A DNA stretch of 64,000 bases from Boswellia sacra (Eukaryota; Streptophyta; Magnoliopsida; Sapindales; Burseraceae). Below are positions 22,574 to 32,834 of the stretch, piece by piece. Where the stretch lies: NCBI GenBank assembly GCA_013180625.2, contig SNVD02013683.1, positions 372,001 to 436,000 of the forward strand, written 5' to 3'. The translations under genes were made by a program, and so were the position numbers. Under the pieces are notes generated by a model. The model was not told the origin of the DNA and made no database searches. It saw only the letters and a list, made by a program, of their open reading frames with translations. How positions within the stretch are numbered: position 1 is the stretch's first letter; every line of letters starts with the position of its first letter.

Positions 22574-23448
22574 TGTAAGTTCTGGAAGTATGCAGTTATA
22601 AGAAATATAACCGTAAACTGTAAAGTAAATCGGCAGAGGAGGATTTTTACGTGGTTCGGTTATAAAACCTACATCCACGGACAGCTATAGAGCTACAATT
22701 CATTAAATTCTTATTTGTACAATCTTTAAGATCTTTTACAGTGCTTACTCACTCTCACACACTGACCTAATCTTTGTAAAACAAAATCTCGTCAAGATCT
22801 TAAACTCTAGTGACACTGCCCACTCTCTGTCGCAGATAACTTAACAACACACTGTTAAGTTATACATAACAAACGACGTCTGATGTTGAATTACATAAAC
22901 ACTTAACCCGCAAGTTATCCCAAGTGTCTACTAACTCTCACAGACTTAATCAATAATTGATGTACGATTTTTACCTCTCATACATGAATTAAAGACTCAA
23001 AGAATCAAATCAATAAAGACATTCCAATTTGCGTTGAAGCTTTTCTCTCAAATCCTGGAATGTCGAACCAAAGAACACTCCCCATCAACTAATGAATTTC
23101 ACCAGCCAAGTTATGTGAAAATAACTTAGTATATATAATAGGAGGTCTGGACGAAATCTCCTAGAAATCCTGCAAAAGTCTAAATCAAAATTACATTAAG
23201 ATTAGGAGAAATAAAATAGGAAGATATATAATTAAACTCCTAAAGGAATTAGGACAAATAAATATTCTTCTATTCTAATTAGGATACAAGATACTATATC
23301 CTAATATAAGAAGATATTTATTATAACTCAAATACTTCCTAAAATATACTTCTAGAAACAGTAAAATAAGAAACAAATAAGATTATTGTTTTATTACAAG
23401 TTGAACAAAATTCATCATGTGCATGGTACATGCACGTTGACACCAACA
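22574..23448 (-). repeat. 5' LTR of the Sirevirus element
   Basis: 875 bp, near-identical to 13461-14334 with scattered substitutions. Followed by TSD copy GCAAT. Confidence 0.93.
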
Positions 23449-23697
23449 GCAATGTTGTTAACGATAATGGTCAACTTGTAACAGTGGTCAATGTGGTCAA
23501 CATTGAGCAGTGACAAACAGTGAACTAGCTGAATTTTTTTTCTTTAAATGTTGGTAGAAATTGATGGGTAATGGGAGATAAAATTGAATAGATGGGTTAA
23601 AATTGGTGATGGTGGTAGGAAATTTAGGGTTTACGGGTTGATCAAAAATAAAGGATAACTAGTGCAAGCAGGGATCAAACCACGCTCTAATGTCAAT

Positions 23698-24104
23698 TGA
23701 TGAGAAACGGGGTTCAAACAGATGTAGGCAGAGGAGAGGAGAGAAAATAATGAAAGAAATTGAGAAAGAAAACAATCTTTTATTAAAAAGATCAAAAATC
23801 TATATTCAACAACCTAAGAAATAACATAACTAATGACACGTATTTATAGTGTCAACAAACATAACTTGACTAGAAAATATAATCATTAGAAAATAGAATC
23901 TAATCCAAACTAAGTTAGAAAATACCAAAAATAATTCCTAAACAAAATAGTAAAATAATTATTAAGAAAATAATTTAAAATAGGATTACTCCCAATTTTG
24001 AAGTCAAAATCTTTAATAAAAGTCAAATTTTTTAATTTAGTAAGATTAAATCAAATTAAAATCTTTAATTTTATTCCTAATTATAATCTATTAGGCCTGC
24101 ATCA
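23698..24104 (-). repeat. 5' LTR of the small LTR element
   Basis: 407 bp, TGATGAGAAACGG to CCTGCATCA, next to a degenerate PBS on its left. Confidence 0.7.
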
Positions 24105-24429
24105 ATATCTTTATATATCTAATTCAATCAAGGTACATATTCAAAAAATAAAAATAAAAAACTCTTTGTCTCTTGTTCTCTCATGCTATTTTGCTGTCTC
24201 AAATTCACATTACAGTTCGTAGGGCCAAGGCCCGAAATGAGCCCATCCACTCAATTGTCCTGCCCCGCAAATCACAGTATAATTTGATGTTATGGGCCCA
24301 ATTTTTTTTGACACACTTGTCATTTGGGTTTAAAATTAATATGGTTAAAGTGTTGTCATTTAAGTCCAATAGAATCTCTTTGTAAGCCCTATATTCTCTT
24401 TTTATTAAAAGCAAATTATGTCTTAAAAT
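24105..24429. other. Intergenic, nothing recognised
   Basis: A 325-bp AT-rich spacer between two mobile elements, with no coding or repeat signature that I can name. Confidence 0.5.
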
Positions 24430-25534
24430 ATAGGAAAAATATCAACAATAACCCTGAGGTTTAACCGACTCGCACATAAATGACCTCAACTTTTTTGAAA
24501 ATGTGCAGAAATAACCCTGCTGTTAAATTGTTCCGTTAAGTTTATAACTGTAAGGGTACATTAGTAAATTCCTAACAAAATAAAAAAAGAATTCAAATTT
24601 CAATTATCTAAATTACATGTTTCCACAAACACCCTAAGTTGTAAAGTTTCTATGGACACCCCAAACAGGCCACCTAGCAGTCCCTAACACTCCCTTCAAT
24701 TGCAGAACTACCCCCACTGCACACCACCATTCACCGCACTGCCACCCCCTTTGCACCATTACCCATCCTTCATCCCCACCTCTTCCTCCTCCTCCTCCTG
24801 CTCCTCCTCCATCCACCTTCACCTCCCTATCCTCCACCACCACCATCAAACCACCGTAGCCTCCGCACAACCAAACCATCACCTGATCATTACGGTTGCC
24901 CGTATCCATCAATATCATACACAAAACGAAACAAATCACAGACAGCTTCAATCAAAAATTCGTTCACAACCAATTTGAACAAATCGTCCCCGCATCCGAA
25001 TCTCATAAAAAAGTCGATCAAAAAACTGCTACATCGAAATGGGATTTTAATTTTCCTTCTCAATATTTATACCCGTCAAAAATAGATTGATGAAGCATTG
25101 AAATCAAAGCAAGTTAAATTACATGCCCAGTAGTCTAGAGCAGATCGACACAACAAAGAAACAAAAGCAAAATGCAGATCGATGATCATAGCGATAGTCA
25201 TGAATGGTAAAAGCGAGCAAGAGAAGAGGCGGGCTGCAAGAGAGGTGAGAGAACATTGGAAACTTCGAGGCCGTCAGCTATAGACGAAGGTGGAGGCAAC
25301 TGTGACAGAGGATGGTGGAGTGGAGGCGAGAGGCAGTAACAATGGACGCGGAGGTGAAACTCCTAAAATGGATACAGATTAAATAAAAACATTTGTGTAA
25401 GTCTAATGTAAATAAGAAGTTGGTGTGGTGGCAATGGATGGAAATTATGTGTCAAGGTGCTGGGTTGTGAAAATTTTCTGAATATACAGGTTATCTAGTT
25501 TTTTAAAAAGACGAGATCATTTTTGTTATTAGAC
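24430..25534. mobile_element. Non-autonomous TIR element (family shared with 47.5 kb)
   Basis: The left end carries AATAACCCTGAGGTTTAACC, then CATAAATGACCTCAACTTTTT. The right end, read inverted, carries a similar AATGATCTCGTCTTTTTAAA block. The interior has CCACCACCATC-type low-complexity sequence. The same left-end pattern and interior occur at 47525-48528. A Mutator-like MITE is possible. No target-site duplication was found. Confidence 0.4.
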
Positions 25535-26231
25535 TAAGGTGGTGGTGTTTGTTTAAATCACTTAATATTTTTTAGATTTAAACACTTTTTAGGACTTAAT
25601 TTATACCACTTAATAAGATGTTTGTTTGCTCTTTTATATACCACTTAAAAAAATGGTAAGAGAATATTTTAACTTTAATATACTTTTTTATCCTTGTTGA
25701 AATGTAAAATGTTTATGTTATATTTATTACGATCCGTAAAAATTAAATAGTTAATAAAATTAAATCAAAATTCTTTTTTATTTAAATAATTAATATTATT
25801 TTTGTTACAAACCTTTAAAAAATAAATATTTACTAAAATTAAATAAAAATTCTTTTTTATTTAAATATTTAATATTATATTTGTTACAATCTTTTAAAAA
25901 TTAAATCAAAATTCCTTTTCATTTAAATAGTTAATATTATATTTGTTACAATCCTTTAAAAATTAAATATTTAATAAACGTAAACCAAAATTATAAATAA
26001 CTATAAATTTAATATTTATTAATTATATTTTTAATTAATAAATTTATTTTTAATATCTAATTAATTATATTTTATTTAAATTTATTCTTGTCAATCATTA
26101 ACCAATTTTTCTTTAAATTAGTTATTTTAACTAAACTATATTAATAAAAATAACAAAAAAATAAGTAATAGATAAACCAATCTCAAAACCATAATTATTA
26201 AAATTCTTCATTATAGCAAAACCATAAAAAA

Positions 26232-26457
26232 TTAATTATAAGCTTGAAATAATTTATTAGCAATTCGGTCCCCAAGTTGGTGCATAAAAGCTTGCTCTGA
26301 TGCTCTATCGGATTGGCTTGTGGTTGGTATTTGATTCTGATATGCTTCCTCATACTCTAGTTGAACTTCTTCATCATCAAATTTAGAAAATAACACATCT
26401 ACAATTGACATCTTTCAAAGAAAATTATGTAATGCAAAACATGCTGTCTCAACTAGA
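26232..26457 (-). pseudogene. PIF/Harbinger transposase C-terminal remnant
   Basis: The minus strand reads LVETACFALHNFL, then a stop codon, then an acidic stretch, ending in GDRIANKLFQAYN at a TAA. The A-x-x-LHNF motif followed by an acidic tail and R-x-x-I-A-N is the C-terminal signature of plant Harbinger DDE transposases. Upstream catalytic residues are not found. Confidence 0.5.
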
Positions 26458-26520
26458 ATGTTTATTCATCATCAAAATTGATAAAATTTATTTATTCAGA
26501 AAAAAACAGAAATATCCCAT

Positions 26521-27344
26521 AGGGGTATGCATATGATACGGTCTGGTGTAGTATCACTATACCATCCCCCTACCCTACATATGTCGGATTTTTGAATTTT
26601 ATACCATACCATCCATTTTTTAATACAATACCATACCACATCTCCGCATAGTAGGGTAAGGGCGGGTATGGTATGGTATTTTTCGGGTGGTTAACCAAAT
26701 TGACCAGAATTTGGATAATATTTTCCCATGTCTTTTTAATGATTTTAAAGTTTATTTATAATTTTTTTTAATATTTTGACACTTTAAATTCTTATTTTGA
26801 CATTGTTTAATATTATGATTCATAAAGTTTGTACTAAATAAAAAAATTAAGAAATTACATATCCTTAACAATACAAATAATCAAGTAACTACATATTTTA
26901 TAATAACATAAATAATCAAGTAACATCATATCTATAACAATACAAAAATCATATTCTATAACAACACGAATACTCAAGCAATTGCATTATTTACTACTTT
27001 AAAATTCAAGCAAAATGATAAAAAAATGATAAAGGGTTAGGGATTTAGGGTTACTCTTTTCATTATATAATCTATTAGTGTATATAACACTCACATATAC
27101 AAATTATACATAACTAATTATAAATTGACACGTGACATAATTTTTATTTTTTAAAAAAAAGTATAGTATGGTATGGTATTTTCGGATTTTTACAAAAATA
27201 TCCGTCACCATACCATACCATGGGGGGTTTTCAAAATATTTACCATACCACACCCTATATTTATTTTATACCCTACCCTACCTCTACCATACCATGGCGG
27301 ATATGTCGGATTCAAACGGGTGGGAGGGTACCATGCACACCCCT
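26521..27344. mobile_element. MITE with perfect 10-bp target-site duplication
   Basis: It is flanked by AATATCCCAT on both sides (26511-26520 and 27345-27354). The ends AGGGGTATGCATATGATAC and, inverted, AGGGGTGTGCATGGTAC form imperfect TIRs. The interior near each end is full of TACCATACCATACC/GGTATGGTATTT. The GGGGTGTGCATGG ends are typical of plant hAT MITEs, but hAT duplications are normally 8 bp, so the superfamily is uncertain (Mutator-like is possible). Confidence 0.8.
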
Positions 27345-30300
27345 AATATCCCATATAGAATCGTATATAATCATCTAAAGCAACTATAAAAAGTAGATCA
27401 AAACAAGAACAAGCAACGGTACACAGGATAAACAATGACACATACATAAAACTATTCCAGAGTGTAACAAAATTAATTAAAGAAGATGCAGTCATAAAAA
27501 ATGTCATTGAAAGCAGATGATAAGAAAACACTGCATATTTAAACACAACAATAAGTCCAGAACATCAACATCAAAGTGACTATAAATCAGTAACTAAATA
27601 AATTTACCACAAAACAAACAACTAGCAGGAAAAAAATAAAAACATTTATTAAAGTTGTCAAGAGATCAAACTCTCTGTTGTTCACAGATAAATGGATAGC
27701 ATTTATTATAAAGCTACATACATCTTCTATACCTCGAACTTTTCATTGTGTATCTCCTATGTCATTCACCTGATCATTAGACCCTTGGAATGCCTTTCAA
27801 ATTTGACATGGACAACTATTAGAAATTTGAATACACTTCCATTGACAGCAGTGTATGCCGATGCCTGTTACTTATGTGAGTGCGTGCACCAAATTTTGTC
27901 ATGAGTTTGCATGAATTTAATTTTATGACACATTTCATCACAACCCAATACAGCGAGCATTAGCTCACTAATGGGTGCACGAGAAATCTGACATATGTTT
28001 CTGCAGATTAAAGTCATAAAGTCACTTTATTAGCATCTTGCTTTAAAAGTCATAAGGTCGTTATAAAGAAATCCAAAAGAATGGTTCAAGCGCAGGAAAC
28101 ATACATATGCAATGGGATGTTTCGCCAAGTTACAAATAGTAATGCATTTATTATTGATCAGTTCAATTATTTTGTGTTTCATTTATATGTCATGGTACTA
28201 TGTAATGTCCTGAATAAAATACAGAGGAAAAACATCAGAAAACTGCATCACTTTGTGCTCAGAGAAACACTTGAGAAAACTCTATGAAGCAAATAACAAC
28301 ACTATATAGGTGATATTTTTTCTCAAGAATTTCCATCACGAACAAAAAGAGAACATGACCATAAGAAAATAATTTGTCAGCTGTTCAAATATGCAATGTT
28401 TCACATATTGTCAGTTCACAGATCTCCAAATTAATAAAATGCACCCACTTCATAGTCAAGTCAAAGATCATGCATCTTATCTTCAATTTCAAACACCCTA
28501 AACTGTTCAGGAAGTTCAAAAACAAAACTGTATAATAGAAACATACAAACCTATAAACCTGTGCCCAGGAAAAGTTCCTTAAATTCTGGACCAAAATGAT
28601 TTAAACAAATCATAGTTAAGTCCTCTCTCTTTGACAATTAATATCTCAAATTATTTTCTGATATCCCACAAGTAGCAACTGAAAAGTATGAGCAGATTTC
28701 CTGTATGGATCTAAACAGTATAATCAATAAAAAAAGTGGTAAGACATGTCCCTATGATTTGTTTAACTCATTTTGGTCCAATATAATTGTGTTTATATAC
28801 GAGGGTACTTTTGGTATTTTGATATATTCAGTGTTTTGAATAAAAAAAAGTGATATTTTTTGATTTTTTTTATTCAGGTATTTATGAAAATAAATGGTTA
28901 GAGTCCAAAACAAACGGGCTAAAATTTTTAAACATTTTAATTTTATTCAGATTCAGATTTCAGAGCAGAAAACAAACGGGTCCTAAACCTTAGGGTCATT
29001 GGTGATTTTTTTCTAAACTTTAAATTACCAAAAACCCCTATAAAAAAGACTTCCTAAGTTTGTGGATTGGTTATTGATATCAAAGGACTTTCTCTGGATA
29101 TTGTTTTGAATCCTCGATGCAATAAAGAATGGAGCCGCGCTGATGAGCGGAGAAGGGAAATTGAAATCTAGTAATTTTTCTTATTTATTTTTGTTTAAAC
29201 TATTTAAGATTGATTTGGAACATTCAAGTTTCTTTTAGTAAACTGGAAGCAATAAAACGTAGATCAAAGCTAAAAACTCCGTGAGTTTTTGGAGTTGATG
29301 GATGAGTATTTCCAGAACGTTCTTCATTCTACACAACTTACTGTTTCCAATAGTTGAGTCCAATTACATTTTATTTTTGATGCGATGAAGGAAATCAATA
29401 ATGGTTGACAGAGCAGTCAGGCGTATGGCATTGCAAGATTGGCAAGAGGTGGTTTGTTGCAAAAATTGAAGAGTTTGTCAGATTTTTATTCGGCTTCATC
29501 GTAAAGTTGATACTTTCACAAGCACATTTTCCAATTAATTCTGTAAAAAACTGTATAACATAGTCAGAACAGGTTTGTCCACTTCGAATGTGTCAGTTTA
29601 GTTAAGAGAAACAACTAGATAAAAGGGTACTTTTGATAATATTTAAATTATATTTATATAATCCATTTTTCTAATAAATTTTATTTAAAGAGGGGTTTCA
29701 AAAGAGAATTAGGGGCCTTGAATAACACCACTCTATGCTTTTCATTCTTCCAATCGATCCTGTACAATTCAATTCTAAACAGTAATAAAATAAATTATTA
29801 AAGCAAGGACACTAGTTTAATCAATTGTTTGGATCTGGATCTCTTTAAAGTAACACATCATGGAATCCCATTCATGACAAAGTTGCACAGAAGGCTACCA
29901 TATGCTGACCAATTAAAGTAGTCATTCAAACCTGTTGTTACCTTGAGAGTGTTTTTTGGTTCCATTTAAACTATTCCAACTTCAATAGTAAATAAATCAC
30001 AAATTGGAAGAGACACACGCGACAGCCACACCCAGAGACACTGGATTTACATTTCCCAACAATATATTTAATTGATAATACTTGTTTAATATTATATACA
30101 AGAGGACCTTGGTGGAAAGAGCAAATGGGAGATTCCAAAAAAAAAGAACACAAGAAATACATTAAACAAAAAAAAAAAAGAGAGAGAAACAATCGGCCTT
30201 TGCCTTTTCATTGCTTCTCAGACTCCACCCTAAGCCCCACCGTCCATATTTTTTAAAAACAACAAAAACCAAAAAGAAAAAAGGTAAAATACCCCCTACG

Positions 30301-30371
30301 CTACTAGTATACACAAAACTAAAGCCGCTGCGAGAATTGATGACATTATTGCGTTGCTGAGGGCCCTTCTC

Positions 30372-30416
30372 TCCCTCTCCCCACCCCCCCACCCCCCCCC
30401 CCCCCCACACACACAA
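30372..30416. repeat. Poly-C / (CA)n tract
   Basis: Runs of C up to about 15 long, broken by single A and followed by CACACACA. The minus strand is G-rich and could form G-quadruplexes. Confidence 0.9.
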
Positions 30417-31242
30417 CATACCAACCCTCTCAGGATTCTTTCTTTTCATCATCCTGAAATTAAAATAAATCACTTTAGTGCTACTATTTGATGAAACCTA
30501 GCCATTTCAAAACTAAAAAAGAAATATAAATCTGTTCCGTGTTTGATAATATCTTGTTTTTCAAGAGACACACGAGTCGAATGATCACTTTCAACAAACA
30601 AGTCCCACTCACCGACAACAACGATGAGACATGATATCCTACTCATGTACTCATAATGCTACAAAATCAAATAGGACCACAAAATCACGCGTGTCCATAA
30701 ACTATACCTAACCCTTATTTTAATACAGAAAATACTTGCTCATAAATTCTAAGCAAAACCTTTTGTTGGCACGAAGCTAACTTTCTAAAATCCACAACAC
30801 TTTTAACCAAAATCTAAAAAACTTTACCAATTCTCAATTAAATGTGGTGCACAGATAGCTACACAACCCATCAAATCGATTTACCTAATTAACAATTTTG
30901 ACAAAGCACAGCTAGTGCAACATCATGCTAGTAAATTGATCAACTTGTGACATGTCCAAACAAAGAACGAAGAACACAAACGACACAGCCTTGCCGAAAA
31001 GAATAATATCCTTCACAAACAAAGTAAAAGAAGTAGTTGGGAAAGCAATGTAGATGCATCTTGACTTGGAGCTAGTCCAGCACTAACCTGACACTGATAA
31101 GGTCAAACAAATCTTGACCAATCAATATTTAACAATTAATTAGGAAAGCATGATGGTTCTCAAATCTCAATGTTTGTTGTAACTAATCTAAATAAACAAA
31201 CTCAGATTAGCTTGTCTAGACACAATTAAGGAAGAGAGAAAG

Positions 31243-31268
31243 CCTAACCCTAACCCTAACCCTAAAAC
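31243..31268. repeat. Short telomere-like repeat
   Basis: CCTAACCCTAACCCTAACCC followed by TAAAAC, a 6-bp CCCTAA unit repeated about four times. Plant telomeres normally use the 7-bp CCCTAAA unit. Confidence 0.9.
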
Positions 31269-31473
31269 AAGGAAATTAAACTCATTAAAATCATTATTAA
31301 ATTAAAATTATGGTCGGGAAACCAAAATGTTCCAAGACATTAAATCTACGTTTGTCAAGATTAATTAAGAGCAAATTAATTATATTTGTAATAAGTGTCT
31401 AATAAACCTAGCCTAGGCAATGAGCTTAATTGAATTACGTACCTTACCTAGCTATTGAGATCTCTTGAATGAA

Positions 31474-32556
31474 TCAATCTCTGAAAATAACATCAGCTGC
31501 AATCTTCATCAAAGGCTTCAAGCAATCCGGGGAGAACTTCCTAGCAAAAAAGTAAGAATACGTGGAATTGGATTTTCTTAACGTGTGTATGAGCTCCGGC
31601 GAGACTTCTGAAGGCTGGTATGTGTGGGGATGGCCCCCAACACTTTCAGTCCAGTTCACTCTTGTAAGCGTGTAATGGGTGCAGCCTTCAGGATCCTTCA
31701 TGGACAAAAATGTCGGAAAGTAATGCTCTTCTGGGTAACACGAGTTTATGTTCAGACAAGGAAGTCTGAATTTCCTCCATAGTTTCCTCTCTTTGATCAC
31801 CATCAATGCATGCCGTTTCGCCAAGATGAAGAACTGAGAACCAACTCTAAAATCCTCGTACGGGACTTCCGGCAACATTACCTTCTTGCCACGTGCAATG
31901 TATCTTTCGGGCAAGTTCGGATCGTCGTCGAGGATTTCTATATAACTTTGATGCTTCGATTGGGTGGCGAAGGCGTTGAAGACTTTCAATGAGTTGCCGA
32001 AAAGGGTGTGGTATATGTATTGGAAAGAATGAAGTGGAATGCAGGTTTGGGACAACAGAGCGAAGTAGAGATTGAGTGGATCGTCTATGAGGGCGTTGGC
32101 CAAGAGCCTGCGCTCGGCGGAGATGAGTGAGGGTGTGCCACGCTCTGTTCTCTTGGCGGGGATGAAGCGGTTCTGGAACAGCTGGTGGGGGTGGGAGAGT
32201 TTGACGAAAGGATCAGCGTGGACGTAGATGTTGTAAAGGTGTTTGTTGCCGGAAAAGAAGGCTGCCCACAGGGGAGCGAAGACGAGATCGGAGTTTGTGA
32301 GGAAGAGGAAAGCGATTTTGGGTCTGGGATTGGTGAGAGACAAATGGGAGATCTTGGACGAGACGCCGTCGGCGGCGGAGGCGCCGGATGCCTGGAGAGA
32401 CGCGTTGCGGAAGAGGGAGAGATCATCGGCTTCGTCTGCGAGATCCGTGATGCTCTGAGGGTGCTTGAGAGGAAGGATTTGAGGGGCGAAGAAGAAGAAG
32501 AGAAGGGAAAGCGAGAGAAACAGGGCGACAGAGTAGAGATAAGGGGATGAAAACAT
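31474..32556 (-). CDS. GT14 glycosyltransferase (core-2/I-branching enzyme, BC10-like)
   Basis: Single-exon gene of 360 residues starting at ATG 32556. Residues about 5-27 are a hydrophobic signal anchor (LYSVALFLSLSLLFFFFAP), as in type II Golgi proteins. A short stem follows, then the Branch/GT14 domain: KIAFLFLTNSDLVFAPLW, YNIYVHADP, the conserved TERGTPSLISAERRLLANAL segment, YFALLSQTCIPL, and the region around DFRVGSQFF and CYPEEHYFPTFL. C-terminal cysteines and WTESVGGHPHTYQP also fit the family. Plant members related to rice BC10 are thought to glycosylate cell-wall proteins. Donor and acceptor are unproven. Length and motifs look complete. It is transcribed away from the DnaJ gene, sharing a 2.5-kb head-to-head spacer. 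Confidence 0.9.
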   Translation of the reverse strand: MFSSPYLYSVALFLSLSLLFFFFAPQILPLKHPQSITDLADEADDLSLFRNASLQASGASAADGVSSKISHLSLTNPRPKIAFLFLTNSDLVFAPLWAAFFSGNKHLYNIYVHADPFVKLSHPHQLFQNRFIPAKRTERGTPSLISAERRLLANALIDDPLNLYFALLSQTCIPLHSFQYIYHTLFGNSLKVFNAFATQSKHQSYIEILDDDPNLPERYIARGKKVMLPEVPYEDFRVGSQFFILAKRHALMVIKERKLWRKFRLPCLNINSCYPEEHYFPTFLSMKDPEGCTHYTLTRVNWTESVGGHPHTYQPSEVSPELIHTLRKSNSTYSYFFARKFSPDCLKPLMKIAADVIFRD

Positions 32557-32811
32557 CGCGTTGTAATTACTTCGCTTGTTGTTGACAAAGACTCATGCAA
32601 ATATAATTGGAGATTTGATTTTGTTTTTGTTTTTGTTTTTGTGCAGGGATTGTGGAGAAAGATAGGAAATAAGTTGGAAGGGTTCTTTGGAAAAAGGTGA
32701 GATGAGCTTAAACAACAAAGAGCGAGATAATGAATGCGATCAACGATGTCATATTAGAGAATAAAGAGAGTTGAAAATTGGGATTTCAGATGATGAAAAA
32801 GAGACATAAAT

Positions 32812-32834
32812 GAAGAAGAAGAAGAAGAAGAAGT
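32812..32834. repeat. (GAA)n microsatellite upstream of the GT14 gene
   Basis: Seven or so perfect GAA units about 260 bp upstream of the GT14 ATG. On the coding strand this is a CT-rich tract of the kind common near plant transcription starts. Confidence 0.9.

Larger units (their letters stand above)
13461..23448 (-). mobile_element. Complete Sirevirus-type Copia retrotransposon with env-like ORF
   Basis: The 9,988-bp element is bounded by LTRs at 13461-14334 and 22574-23448 and by identical 5-bp duplications GCAAT at 13456-13460 and 23449-23453. On the minus strand the order is 5' LTR, initiator-Met PBS, Gag, a long Pol with an N-terminal coiled coil, then an extra ORF between RNase H and the 3' LTR, and a polypurine tract. 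The extra 3' ORF and extended Gag-Pol are hallmarks of the Sirevirus (SIRE/Maximus) lineage. Stops, a frameshift and a changed RT catalytic residue make it defective. It is nested in the small LTR element. Confidence 0.92.
12062..24104 (-). mobile_element. Small LTR element hosting a Sirevirus insertion
   Basis: LTRs at 12062-12418 and 23698-24104 (TGATG...CATCA ends) enclose about 1.3 kb of own interior (12419-13460 and 23454-23697) once the nested 10-kb Sirevirus is removed. The sequence GCTCTAATGTCA just left of 23698 is a degenerate initiator-Met primer-binding site on the minus strand. The interior encodes no recognisable gag or pol. This fits a non-autonomous LTR element. Confidence 0.6.
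25538..28983 (-). mobile_element. PIF/Harbinger-like DNA transposon, decayed
   Basis: The left end GGTGGTGGTGTTTGTTT and the right end AAACAAACGGGTCC are imperfect inverted repeats, each flanked by TAA (25535-25537 and 28984-28986), the usual PIF/Harbinger target site. A second ACAAACGGG block lies at 28911-28919. A transposase C-terminal remnant lies at 26232-26457. The rest is AT-rich and open frames are lost. A MITE is inserted at 26521-27344. Confidence 0.45.
28987..31473. other. Intergenic, no gene supported
   Basis: It contains a poly-C tract at 30372-30416, a short telomere-like repeat at 31243-31268 and simple A/T tracts. A few short coding-like stretches near 29100-29160 could not be linked to any family. 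Confidence 0.5.

Noticed and set aside
24634..24978. Overlapping ORFs rich in Gly/Val or His/Pro/Ser
   Set aside because: Low-complexity CCACC/GGTGG DNA inside a TIR element gives open frames on both strands. No domain or codon pattern supports a gene.
30162..30473. 103-codon minus ORF with Gly-rich stretch
   Set aside because: It is produced by the poly-C tract read on the other strand.
32085..32600. 171-codon minus ORF and plus-strand ORFs across the GT14 gene
   Set aside because: They are shadows of the GT14 reading frame with biased Ser/Pro or Glu/Gly composition.
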